From Flavobacterium sp. N3904 (GTDB lineage Bacteria > Bacteroidota > Bacteroidia > Flavobacteriales > Flavobacteriaceae): 64,000 nt of DNA. This document shows positions 1 to 8,337 of the stretch, piece after piece (position 1 is the first letter of the stretch; each line of letters opens with the position of its first letter). The position numbers were made by a program, and so were the translations under genes. The notes below the pieces were generated by a model. The model did not search any database and was not told the origin of the DNA. It saw nothing but the letters and a program-made list of their open reading frames with translations. The DNA is taken from NCBI RefSeq assembly GCF_025947305.1, contig NZ_CP110009.1, positions 3,823,501 through 3,887,500 on the forward strand, in the 5' to 3' direction.

Positions 1-165
1 TGCACTCAAACGAAGGAAAGTGAAAAAGTAATCCATGCATACACAGTAATTAGACAACCAGTACCCCCCGCTCCCTAAATCAATTCAAAATAATTCGATT
101 TCTATTTTGTAAGGATTAATATGTATATTTGATTTCAGGAAAGAGTTTGTAAAGCACGCTTATAC
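1..165. repeat. Dispersed repeat, copy 1 (partner at 3127-3290)
   Basis: This stretch matches 3127-3290 along most of its length. Both copies carry a TGCACTCAAAC start, a CATACACAGTAATTAGA block and a long near-identical block around TTTTGTAAGGATTAATATG. The first 56 bases also resemble 3018-3075 and 17378-17440. The copies precede unrelated genes, so this looks like a dispersed intergenic repeat and not a gene-specific control region. The rest of 1-431 holds the palindrome at 218-391 and no gene that I can support. Confidence 0.7.
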
Positions 166-217
166 ACCATTTTTTGGGTGGATGTGTGAGTACGTAACAT
201 ATATACTGTTTATAACT

Positions 218-391
218 CGTTGGGTGCAATTATTAAAAACGTCAGTTCGAGTGTTTTTTGTGGAGTAAAACGTAACAAAAAATGTATCGAGAACCGTTTT
301 TAATGAAATTTTTCTTGTTCTCGATACGATTTTCTTCCGAAATTACTTGAACTGACGAAAAGTTATCATAAAGATCTAATTGCACCCAACG
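218..391. repeat. Nested palindromic (REP-like) element
   Basis: Three nested perfect inverted repeats can be read: CGTTGGGTGCAATTA (218-232) with its complement at 377-391, CGTCAGTTC (240-248) with GAACTGACG (349-357), and GTATCGAGAAC (284-294) with GTTCTCGATAC (317-327). Together they could fold the whole 174 bases into one interrupted hairpin. The inner CAGTTCGAG and GTATCGAGAAC motifs are of a kind I associate with common flavobacterial intergenic repeats. It ends 40 bases before the start of the DUF4157 gene. Confidence 0.75.
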
Positions 392-431
392 GGTTGTTTA
401 TAGGCAATTTTAACAGATAATACATTGCAAA

Positions 432-2708
432 ATGAATACACATGCTGACAAAACATCCGATAACAAAAGCCTGGCTGTTGCTAACAGTTTACCAAAACAG
501 CAAAGCAGTAGCGAATCTGCTATTCAGTTTGTAAACAACAGACCAGAAGCGATTGCGCAAAGAAAACTTCAAGAAGCTATTAACAATAGCCCTCGGGTAC
601 AGCAATTCAAGGCCTATCAGCAAATTGCAAATAGCAGCGCACAGGTAAAACAACTTAGAGCATATCAAGCGATGGCTGATAATTTCACCTCTCAAACTGC
701 ACAACAAAAAGAAAACGTAGAAGAAGAAACAGGGCAAGGAAAATTTGAACCCATACAGAAAAAAGAAAACAATACTGGCTTGCCTGATAATTTAAAATCA
801 GGTATTGAAAACATTTCTGGTTATTCAATGGATGATGTAAAAGTGCATCGCAACTCAGGTAAACCTGCTCAATTACAAGCTCACGCTTATGCACAGGGAA
901 CGGATATTCATCTAGCACCTGGACAAGAAAAACACCTACCTCATGAAGCATGGCATGTGGTACAGCAGAAGCAAGGGAGAGTAAAACCCACCATACAGAA
1001 GAAGAGAGATCTTACTATTAATGATGATGCCGGTTTGGAGAAAGAAGCGGATGTGATGGGTTCGAAAGCCCAGGGTTTTAACAATTCTAATTTGGACACA
1101 AATAAAAAGTTAAGTCTCAAGACTAATTCTTCTGCGCTCAATTCAAATAGCAATTCGATACACCAAAGAGTTCGATTCTCCAATTCGAATAGTTTCTACA
1201 GAGCCCCCATCGATCCCAATCTCCTTCCATTAGAGCTTAAGAAAGATTTTATGGATCATTATAAAGCGGATCAAGATGCAATTTTTATGACAAAACTTTC
1301 ACCAAAAACAAGAGCTTGGGTAGCAGAAAATTCTAGAATACCTGGTGCACCTGCACAAGTAGGCGAATTAGTATGGGTTGAAGTTGGGGCTGCTGATTGG
1401 CAAAGCATTACCACAGGAGCAGAAGCAGGCAGTTTAGAAGGAATATCAGCCCCAAAGGTGGAACAACTCTCCCAAGAACATTTTGCCTTACAATCAGATA
1501 TTATGAATGAGTTGGATCACTTGGTTTCAGCGATAGATGCTCCTAATCGCAAACAAGTGTACCGTCTGGGAACCGTTGAAATAAATTTTGCTGATGGAAA
1601 CCCGACTTTTACTATGGGAGCTCCTGTTTTAGTAGTTCCTTCGGGTGTTGCTAATGGATATTTTTTAGTTAGCGAAAACAATGATATTAAACAAAATATA
1701 GCTACAAATGTTCGCAACACCCTCACTACATCCGATCAGTTGAAATATATTCAACAAAATGAATTAGTTAACCAAGAATGGAAAATTATAGTCGATGTAG
1801 ATTTCTATTATGAACGCCCGTCAAATTCTATTGGCTTTCATAAAGATACTGTTGGCCGATCGCTATTCGTTAACTTGAATTTCAACAATCTTGATCATGA
1901 ATTGGTTGGACCAGAATACATACTTAATCCTCCCGCTATCCAAGAACACGACCAACACATTGGCAATAAGTTGCCAGATGAATTTAAAAAAGATTTGGCT
2001 AGAGAAAGAAAAAGAATTCCTACTCCTACAGAAATTCAAGGAACAAGGATACCAAAAAGGGGAATGGTAAGTTTTGTTGACGAGATGATTCACCATTCAA
2101 CCCCTTTCATTGGACATCGTGGAATTTCAAAAAACAAACTTATAGATATTGCTAGAAAAGCAAAAACTTCTTATAGGCTCAAAACATTAATTCGTGGCAC
2201 GTCAAAAGCCAAAGGAAACGATCGAGTTTTCTTAAGCGATTATATTGGTATGGATGCAGGGCTCATACATACGCTGTTTACCCGTGTCATAAATGACTCG
2301 GTTCCAACTGGCTATATTAGTACCAAGCTGAAAGATAATCCAGACTTTGTTGCTTTGATGAATCTAAATTGCAATAAACATGACTATGAGCTGCTTGAAA
2401 ATTTATCAGCAACCGATCATCCTTTGTATTCTACAGATGAACTGTATCAAGCTGGTGTGCGCGTTCAATTTTTACAATCCATAATAAAAGTATTTAATAT
2501 ACATGAATTAGATACCGTTTCTTTAGCTGGTTGTGAAGATCATTGTGATCTTGATGCCAATATAGCAACTCATAAAATTATGCCGCCACATGCCCCTCGA
2601 CTGACCCGAAGCATGAGTTTTGACTTAGATCATGGGTTACTTCCACCTCCCGCCCCAGTAAAGCGACAATTCCTTCGAACATGGGTTCAAGCAATTCGAA
2701 GAGTGTAG
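432..2708 (+). CDS. DUF4157 (eCIS core domain) toxin/effector-like protein
   Basis: This 758-aa protein has no signal peptide. Residues 30-90 carry short degenerate Gln-rich repeats (an NNRPEAIAQRKLQE block, then two copies of an xQxxAYQxxA motif). Residues about 115-180 match the DUF4157 / eCIS-core domain, with a YSMDDVKVHR-type block, a QAHAYAQGTDIHLAPG block and a zinc-protease-like HEAWH at 171-175 followed by VVQQ. That domain is typical of cargo proteins linked to extracellular contractile injection systems and other polymorphic toxins. It is often proposed to act in loading or self-processing. Residues 260-758 would be the functional end, and I recognise no fold there. No sheath, tube or baseplate gene is nearby, so this is an orphan. 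No ribosome binding site is visible before ATG 432, which is usual in this phylum. Confidence 0.8.
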   Translation: MNTHADKTSDNKSLAVANSLPKQQSSSESAIQFVNNRPEAIAQRKLQEAINNSPRVQQFKAYQQIANSSAQVKQLRAYQAMADNFTSQTAQQKENVEEETGQGKFEPIQKKENNTGLPDNLKSGIENISGYSMDDVKVHRNSGKPAQLQAHAYAQGTDIHLAPGQEKHLPHEAWHVVQQKQGRVKPTIQKKRDLTINDDAGLEKEADVMGSKAQGFNNSNLDTNKKLSLKTNSSALNSNSNSIHQRVRFSNSNSFYRAPIDPNLLPLELKKDFMDHYKADQDAIFMTKLSPKTRAWVAENSRIPGAPAQVGELVWVEVGAADWQSITTGAEAGSLEGISAPKVEQLSQEHFALQSDIMNELDHLVSAIDAPNRKQVYRLGTVEINFADGNPTFTMGAPVLVVPSGVANGYFLVSENNDIKQNIATNVRNTLTTSDQLKYIQQNELVNQEWKIIVDVDFYYERPSNSIGFHKDTVGRSLFVNLNFNNLDHELVGPEYILNPPAIQEHDQHIGNKLPDEFKKDLARERKRIPTPTEIQGTRIPKRGMVSFVDEMIHHSTPFIGHRGISKNKLIDIARKAKTSYRLKTLIRGTSKAKGNDRVFLSDYIGMDAGLIHTLFTRVINDSVPTGYISTKLKDNPDFVALMNLNCNKHDYELLENLSATDHPLYSTDELYQAGVRVQFLQSIIKVFNIHELDTVSLAGCEDHCDLDANIATHKIMPPHAPRLTRSMSFDLDHGLLPPPAPVKRQFLRTWVQAIRRV

Positions 2709-2835
2709 GTAGTTTGGTTCAAAGCATTACATTAACTTAAGATATTCAAAATTATAAGAAGTTTGACAAATAAAATCACCTCCTCTATATATTTATTATA
2801 CCCTTCTGGCGAGAGCGTCCCGCTCGTGACCAAAT

Positions 2836-3075
2836 GTGCTCACGAAGGAACAAAAACACAAAATTCATGGTAGATTTCTTCGGACTTACTATGTGTCTCT
2901 TTTGTAAAAAAAGTAATATAAATAATATCAAGCGATAATACTAAGCAATAACTTCCCCCAATATAGTCGTTCCGACGGACTAGGAATCTCCATTACTAGA
3001 ACCCGATTGCAAATTTGCACACGAACGAAGTGAACTTACGAAGTAATCCGTGCCCTAACAGTAGATCAACTACCT
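2836..3075. repeat. Dispersed repeat of about 240 bp (partner at 17205-17440)
   Basis: The block around CACAAAATTCATGGTAGATT, the AATATAAATAATATCAAGCG block and the TTTGCACACGAACGAAG block recur in the same order at 17205-17440, with scattered differences. It lies inside the 690-bp gene-free spacer 2709-3399. That spacer also holds a GAGAGCGTCCCGCTCGTGA motif (about 2812-2830, echoed near 6371-6391), the repeat at 3127-3290 and an ATCA-rich leader before the serine hydrolase gene. No gene is supported in the spacer. Confidence 0.75.
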
Positions 3076-3126
3076 AAAACACTCGGGGTTTTGCCTAACT
3101 GACAAAGCAAACCCAATCACAAGGAT

Positions 3127-3290
3127 TTGCACTCAAACTATGTAAAGTGAAGAAGTAGTCAAAGCATACACAGTAATTAGATAACCCAGTTCCTCCTCTT
3201 TTACGGAATCATGCAATAATCCTATTGATATTTTGTAAGGATTAATATGTATATTTGATTTTAAGAAAGTATGTATCAAATACAGATATA
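3127..3290. repeat. Dispersed repeat, copy 2 (partner at 1-165)
   Basis: This is a near-copy of 1-165. The best conserved part is the TTTTGTAAGGATTAATATG block with about 20 flanking bases. It is followed directly by the ATCA-rich leader (3330-3399) of the serine hydrolase gene. Confidence 0.7.
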
Positions 3291-3399
3291 CTGGTTACCT
3301 CCATTTTAACGCACGAAACTGCTAAAATCACAATCACAAAAAAAACAATCATCACATTTAACAATCATCAAAAATCATCAATCAAAATCATCAAAATCA

Positions 3400-5046
3400 A
3401 TGAAATCAAAAATCACTACTTTAGCATTAAGTGTGCTGACATACTTGAATGTGTCTGGACAAACAAACGAATTTATAAAAAGCGATAGCATAATTTATCC
3501 AATTCACAAATCAAATATTGGTAAAATTGTCTTTATGGGACAAGCAATTGCAATTGAAAACTTTAAAGAAACCGATTTTCAAAAATCATTTGAATTAAAA
3601 GAGAAAACCGATTTAAATATCAGAGTTTTTTTAGACAAATCTTTGACAAATTATCTTCATTTGCTGTCACCTCAATCAACAGTTGAAGAACTATCTAAAA
3701 ACGGGAATTATCAATTTACATTTAGTATTGACGGCAAAAAAATTTATGTTGAAAACCTAAATAGTGGAGCTGGAAGTGCAGAAAGCAAAAATCAGAAAAC
3801 AATTTTCAGAGTTCCATTAATAAGTTCTACCAACGAAGATTCCTGGGGTAAATTTCTTTGGAATAGATTTATCGGCAATGGCGGACAAGAATCATTATCA
3901 GAGGGAGAACATCTACTGAAAATTGAAATCAGACCCTATTTAAAACGGACCGAAGTGTTGACAGGAAACATAATTGCCGAAGGACAAATAAAAATTATAG
4001 TTCCAGAAATTAAAATCGATGAAAAACTGGTCAAAGTTCAATCGATAAAGCCAATTAAAGAGTGGCAGATTTCCACAGAAGAAATTGATGTCACTAAAAT
4101 TGAAGAATTAAACCGAAAAATTGCAAAGAAAACCTATAAAAATATTACCAGTATTATTGTAATAAAAGAGGGGAAAGTTCTAATTGAAGAGTATTTCAAT
4201 GGAGTAAATAGAAATACACTTCATGACACACGTTCTGTAAGTAAATCATTTGCATCCACTCTTTTAGGCATGGCAATCAAAGACAAATACATAAAAAGTG
4301 AAACGCAAACTTTAAAAGAATTTTACGACCTAAAATCCTTTCAAAACTATTCTACAGCAAAAGACAGTATTACTTTAAAAAGTTTACTGACAATGAGTTC
4401 AACTTTTGAAGGTTCCGATATGAATTCTGAATCACTTGGCAACGAAGAAAATATGTATCCTACCAAAAATTGGGTTGCCTTTACATTAAATCTTCCTGTT
4501 GACAAAACAAAACAGGCTGATAAACAATGGGATTACTTTACGGCAGGCTGCATAGTATTGGGGGACATAATTGATAAATCTGTACCAAATGGCTTAGAAA
4601 AATATGCTGACAAAAATTTATTTCAACCTTTGAACATAGTAAAATACAAATGGCAATTCACACCTCAAAAAGTAGCAAATACAGCAGGAAGTTTGCAATT
4701 AAGTTCATTGGATTATGCTAAATTCGGGCAATTATACAAAAATCAAGGAACTTGGAATGGAAAGCAAATTTTATCACAAGAATGGATAGAAAAAAGTTTG
4801 TCACATCAAATGACAATAGCAGAGAATGAATTTTATGGTTATCTGTTTTGGAATAAAACGTACAAAATAAATGGCTTGGATTATGAAGTTTACTATTCCA
4901 GCGGAAATGGTGGTAATAGAATTTTTATTTTCAAAGACCAACCAATTGTACTGGTAATTACCTCGATAGCATACAATACGCCATACGGTGAAAAACAAAT
5001 TGAAAAGATAATGCAGGAATATTTGATACCAGCAATAACGAAATAA
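3400..5046 (+). CDS. Secreted serine hydrolase, beta-lactamase class C / PBP fold
   Basis: This is a 548-aa protein. Its short N-terminal signal peptide ends near VSGQTNE, so the mature protein should be in the periplasm. Residues 20-230 form an extra N-terminal region that I cannot assign. Residues about 235-548 match the serine beta-lactamase / D-alanyl-D-alanine carboxypeptidase fold. The nucleophile motif is SxxK at S279-V-S-K282, a Tyr motif sits at Y379 (YFT), and a late SSGNGG replaces the classical KTG. Such proteins act as esterases, peptidases or lactamases, and the sequence does not decide which. Start 3400 was chosen because it gives the signal peptide; an overlapping frame from 3255 is low-complexity leader. 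It appears monocistronic, with a strong terminator about 65 bases after the stop. Confidence 0.8.
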   Translation: MKSKITTLALSVLTYLNVSGQTNEFIKSDSIIYPIHKSNIGKIVFMGQAIAIENFKETDFQKSFELKEKTDLNIRVFLDKSLTNYLHLLSPQSTVEELSKNGNYQFTFSIDGKKIYVENLNSGAGSAESKNQKTIFRVPLISSTNEDSWGKFLWNRFIGNGGQESLSEGEHLLKIEIRPYLKRTEVLTGNIIAEGQIKIIVPEIKIDEKLVKVQSIKPIKEWQISTEEIDVTKIEELNRKIAKKTYKNITSIIVIKEGKVLIEEYFNGVNRNTLHDTRSVSKSFASTLLGMAIKDKYIKSETQTLKEFYDLKSFQNYSTAKDSITLKSLLTMSSTFEGSDMNSESLGNEENMYPTKNWVAFTLNLPVDKTKQADKQWDYFTAGCIVLGDIIDKSVPNGLEKYADKNLFQPLNIVKYKWQFTPQKVANTAGSLQLSSLDYAKFGQLYKNQGTWNGKQILSQEWIEKSLSHQMTIAENEFYGYLFWNKTYKINGLDYEVYYSSGNGGNRIFIFKDQPIVLVITSIAYNTPYGEKQIEKIMQEYLIPAITK

Positions 5047-5111
5047 CAAAATAACGGCAGTTAACAAAATGATTTTGCATTTGGGATGATTTACTTCGCC
5101 TATTCCCTGCT

Positions 5112-5145
5112 CTCCGAAGTCTCCTGACTTCGGAGTTCTTTTTTT
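5112..5145 (+). terminator. Rho-independent terminator
   Basis: There is a perfect 10-bp stem, CTCCGAAGTC (5112-5121) and GACTTCGGAG (5126-5135), with a TCCT loop and a T-rich tail (5136-5145). It should end transcription of the serine hydrolase gene. The remaining spacer to 5647 holds only the 29-bp tandem repeat at 5494-5551 and no gene I can support. Confidence 0.85.
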
Positions 5146-5493
5146 AAGTATCGGTAATTACAATACAAACACTTCCCTAGCGATTTATAATAAAATTAGT
5201 TGGTTCTTCAAAGTCATTTTAATAAATATGGAAAATCAGCTCTTCGAGCTCTCCTGACCTCACAGCTATAATTGTTATTTCATTGCTTTTCTAATGCTAT
5301 TTTAAATCCATCCCATTTTTAAAAACGGCAGGTAGCAATCTCCCACCTTCGTCAATACGTTTCAGGAGAAAGGATTGTTGGATCTAATAAGTGTAAAGTA
5401 AAAAAATACAATTTATAGGTTTAAAAAATAGTACCCCAGCGCTAAGAGACTTCAATGGTTTTAATCAATTATCTATCGATAGGAACCCCAAAA

Positions 5494-5551
5494 CCTGATC
5501 GCGCGAATTTGTAATCCGTGCACCTGATCGCGCGGATTTGTAATCCGTGCC
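5494..5551. repeat. Two tandem 29-bp units
   Basis: Two adjacent 29-bp units (5494-5522 and 5523-5551) each read CCTGATCGCGCG, then a TTTGTAATCCGTGC core, with one internal difference. The core with its following AACAGTAGAT is also seen near 3050-3070. It therefore belongs to the dispersed repeat family of this region. Confidence 0.75.
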
Positions 5552-5647
5552 CAAACAGTAGATTAACTTTGATAAAAAATTAGCTCGATGACACTGAATT
5601 ACATAATTTTGTAGTGCATTAAATAACTGGCTTCTTGATATCATACT

Positions 5648-6346
5648 ATGGGTAATACATTTTCTGTCAGCAGCCAAATTGGAATAGTATCCACTTTTTC
5701 TGAACTAGTAAATATCAATTTTAATGGAGAAATGAATGCACTATGCTGGTACCGAAATTTGGAAGGCGATTTTGCAGCGATTGTAGGTAAACCGCAGATA
5801 AAAGAAAATATAACGGAAGTTTACCCTAAAAATCTATTGGCACTCCAACTATCAGAAAAGGGGATTATAGCAAGGGAAATTATCTTAAATGATTTACGAT
5901 TATTAGCCGATTTCGGCGCTTCCCCCTCTCTTAATTTACTTAAATGTTATGATCGGGATGATGAATTTGATTTCATATCCACTGATGTGTATTCATACCA
6001 TGTTGATCGCTCGCCCATTGCAACGGATACTTTTTTATGTACCTATCACGGTATGGCAAGTGACATTATTTCTAATGAACAAGCGGAGCAAAAAATTCTA
6101 ATTCTTGCAATTCGAAAAAAGCTTAAAGAGCTACATAATGGACCATTGGAGGAATTTGAAAACTTTTTGAAGGAAAATTATTTTGATTTGCATTATCAGG
6201 CGCAACCTCATGCAGTGCCTATTAATTTAGGATTAGGCCATCTTTGGCGCCTGGCGGTGGATCATCCAAAACAACAGGTCCTACCTTGTATTCACAGAGC
6301 ACCAATAGAAAATGAAGGAGAATATCGTCTATTACTGATTTGCTAA
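5648..6346 (+). CDS. DUF1826-like protein, possible 2OG/Fe(II)-type fold
   Basis: This 232-aa protein has no signal peptide. The central YHVDRSP (H118, D120) followed by a LCTYHG block, and the late CIHRAP (H216) and YRLLL (R227) motifs, resemble the DUF1826 family. Spacing of HxD, a distal His and a following Arg is also the layout of iron- and 2-oxoglutarate-dependent dioxygenases, so a metal-bound oxygenase or cupin-like fold is a reasonable inference. The substrate is unknown. DUF1826 members are often found near metal-handling genes, but nothing like that is nearby here. Start 5648 is the first ATG after the repeat-rich spacer. The gene stands alone between repeats. Confidence 0.55.
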   Translation: MGNTFSVSSQIGIVSTFSELVNINFNGEMNALCWYRNLEGDFAAIVGKPQIKENITEVYPKNLLALQLSEKGIIAREIILNDLRLLADFGASPSLNLLKCYDRDDEFDFISTDVYSYHVDRSPIATDTFLCTYHGMASDIISNEQAEQKILILAIRKKLKELHNGPLEEFENFLKENYFDLHYQAQPHAVPINLGLGHLWRLAVDHPKQQVLPCIHRAPIENEGEYRLLLIC

Positions 6347-6399
6347 ACAAGGAATTGCATACCCATGCTAGCGCGAGCGTCCCGATCGTGAACACTTTG

Positions 6400-6555
6400 C
6401 CTTCTTTGCTCTTTCTTCTTTACTCTTTCTTCTTTACTCTTTCTTCTTTACTCTTTCTTCTTTACTCTTTCTTCTTTTACTCCTTCGTCTTTGCTCTTTC
6501 TTCTTTGCTCTTTTTTCTTTGCTCTTTCTTATTTACTCCTTTGTCTTTACTCTTC
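6400..6555. repeat. Polypyrimidine tract of 14-bp tandem repeats
   Basis: A run of about 155 bases is almost purely C and T on the plus strand. It is built from degenerate copies of a 14-bp unit, CTCTTTCTTCTTTA, with the first five or so copies nearly identical. An open frame of 97 codons runs through it (6340-6633) only because stop codons are rare in such sequence. The tract lies in the 344-bp gap before the RteC gene. A GCGAGCGTCCCGATCGTGA motif just before it echoes 2812-2830. Confidence 0.85.
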
Positions 6556-6690
6556 TATGCAATTCGGGAATATCGCTATTCAATTCGGGAATCACACAGA
6601 GCAATATTTGTAACCCCAATATCCATCAAATAGATTTGCCCCCCGATTCATTTACCGAATCGGTCCATTTGTAAATCTAAAAAAGCACTA

Positions 6691-7536
6691 ATGAAATTGT
6701 TTGCTGAATCATTGCTGTCAGAACTGGAACAACAACTAAAGTTTATCCATCTGGAAACAGAAAACCCTATAGAGGTATCGGAGCAGGCAATTAAGAGCTG
6801 CCTCGCCACCTTAGATAAATTGAAGACTTTTTCCATCAAATATAAATTCCCCAACAAGAAAGAGGAAATCGAATTCTTTCGGGATATCAAACCAAAGTTT
6901 GTTAGCAAATTAATTTACTGCAACGAAATCTATAATATAGAAATCAAAAGCCCAATGGGTTCTAAAAAAACAATACGCTCACATTACAAAAGAGAGCTCG
7001 CTAAGTTAAAAATCTTTTTCAAGGAGAACCAAGAATTTTATCGTTACTACCGCACTGGCAACAACTACCTAGATGTCAGCTATTTCACACGTTTGAAATA
7101 CGACCTTAAACTAATGTTGGACATCACCTATTTTCAGGCTGATCATCGCTTCACTACATCCCATGACTACAAAGTGGCACAAATATTAGCCAACCAAGAG
7201 ATAAGAATTTTTCTGGAAGAACAAATTGAAAAATTAAAAAGAAAGCCAATAAAAGCACAACTATCTTCCCTACATCATAAAGGTCCAAAATGGACAGGAT
7301 CAAAAGTAGAACTGATCGAATTAATTTACGCACTTCATGCAGAAGGTGTCTTCAATAATGGTAAATCAGGACTCAAAGAAGTCGCAACAGTTTTTGCATC
7401 AGCATTCAACATTGATTTAGGACAGTTCAACAGGGTCTTTCTCGAAATCCGAAACAGAAAATCCGACAGAACAAAATTTCTGAATACACTCAAAAACAAA
7501 CTCATTATCCGTATGGATGATGCAGATGAAAATTAA
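6691..7536 (+). CDS. RteC domain protein
   Basis: This is a 281-aa soluble protein. The C-terminal half has the family pattern of RteC: WTGSKVELIELIYALHAEG, then FNIDLGQF, LEIRNRK and RTKFL. The N-terminal half is helical and charged. RteC was described in Bacteroides conjugative transposons such as CTnDOT, where it activates excision genes as the output of the RteA/RteB system. Here no transposon genes, integrase or tetracycline resistance gene are adjacent. It is therefore either an orphan remnant of an element or a chromosomal paralogue with another target. It is probably monocistronic; a clear terminator follows directly after the stop. Confidence 0.8.
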   Translation: MKLFAESLLSELEQQLKFIHLETENPIEVSEQAIKSCLATLDKLKTFSIKYKFPNKKEEIEFFRDIKPKFVSKLIYCNEIYNIEIKSPMGSKKTIRSHYKRELAKLKIFFKENQEFYRYYRTGNNYLDVSYFTRLKYDLKLMLDITYFQADHRFTTSHDYKVAQILANQEIRIFLEEQIEKLKRKPIKAQLSSLHHKGPKWTGSKVELIELIYALHAEGVFNNGKSGLKEVATVFASAFNIDLGQFNRVFLEIRNRKSDRTKFLNTLKNKLIIRMDDADEN

Positions 7537-7570
7537 AAGAGGCTACTCATTTAAGTAGCCTCTTATCTTT
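7537..7570 (+). terminator. Rho-independent terminator after the RteC gene
   Basis: An 11-bp perfect stem is formed by AAGAGGCTACT (7537-7547) and AGTAGCCTCTT (7554-7564), with a 6-base loop and a T-rich tail. It starts directly after the TAA stop. It may also serve the convergent gene that ends at 7600. Confidence 0.85.
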
Positions 7571-7599
7571 ATAAAATTTGCGCAAAGTTTTATAAACAC

Positions 7600-7956
7600 T
7601 TAATCTTTTTGATCTGATCCTTCAATACTACAAGTAAAATGGGTTACAAATTTCAACCAATCAGGATCAATATCGATCCCCGTTTTAGTCAAATAAGGCA
7701 TGTTCCGTTCCAAACTATTTGTCGCAGGATAAGACAAGAATAATTCATTCGGAATCCGACCACAGGTCACAAAGATCTTCGTGCTGTTCATTAATATTTC
7801 ATTATCATTTATGGAATTATAACTGATCTTATTTTTAGAAACTATACTCGCTTGAGTAATACCCAATCCCAAAGAGGCATTGGCACTATAAGAATCAAGT
7901 AAAAATATAAAAGCAAAAAAAACTAAAGCGACTGGACATAAATTGATTTTTTTCAT
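7600..7956 (-). CDS. Small secreted protein of unknown function
   Basis: This 118-aa protein has a typical Sec signal peptide: MKK, a hydrophobic stretch of about 17 residues, and a likely cut after YSANA. The mature part of about 92 residues has two Cys (in VTCGR and FTCSI) that could form one disulfide. I recognise no family. It lies convergent to the RteC gene. Upstream (7957-8337) is a 380-bp spacer with no gene I can support; a 66-codon frame at 8027-8227 has no coding features. Confidence 0.55.
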   Translation of the reverse strand: MKKINLCPVALVFFAFIFLLDSYSANASLGLGITQASIVSKNKISYNSINDNEILMNSTKIFVTCGRIPNELFLSYPATNSLERNMPYLTKTGIDIDPDWLKFVTHFTCSIEGSDQKD

Positions 7957-8337
7957 TGTAGTTAATGTTTTAAATGTTACTGATAATTGTTTTAATCAGT
8001 TCATTTCTCCCGGGGTAATCTGAACAGTGTTGGTGTTGGCAATGCTCATAACAAAACCATTTGAATTCAGGGCAAAACTAATAGCCAATTTTGCCTCCCA
8101 CAAGCCAACAACTGTTCGATTCCGGAATCAACACTATGCAATTCTCGAATTGAATACAAACCTTTTTTGCAACAAACAGCGACAATTCAAGAAGTTAGTT
8201 TCGGAGATAAAAAAAATTATATACTAGGGTAATTCTTGCACTTAATAATTTATTTTAGCTGTTTTTATTTTACAATGAACGGAACCTTAAACCGGTAATC
8301 TTGCATTTTCAAATCAGCAAAATCCAATCTCAGAAAT

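Noticed and set aside
3255-3488. 77-codon frame before the serine hydrolase
   Set aside because: It is built from ATCA-rich leader sequence and overlaps the signal peptide of the real gene in another frame.
6340-6633. 97-codon open frame through the polypyrimidine tract
   Set aside because: The translation is only Leu/Phe/Ser/Tyr repeats caused by the 14-bp repeat. There is no start context or conserved feature.
6691-7536. RteC gene as proof of a conjugative transposon here
   Set aside because: No tra, mob, integrase or RteA/RteB genes are in the window, so the gene alone is not enough.
8027-8227. 66-codon frame in the 7957-8337 spacer
   Set aside because: No coding features, no partner genes and a composition like the surrounding repeats.
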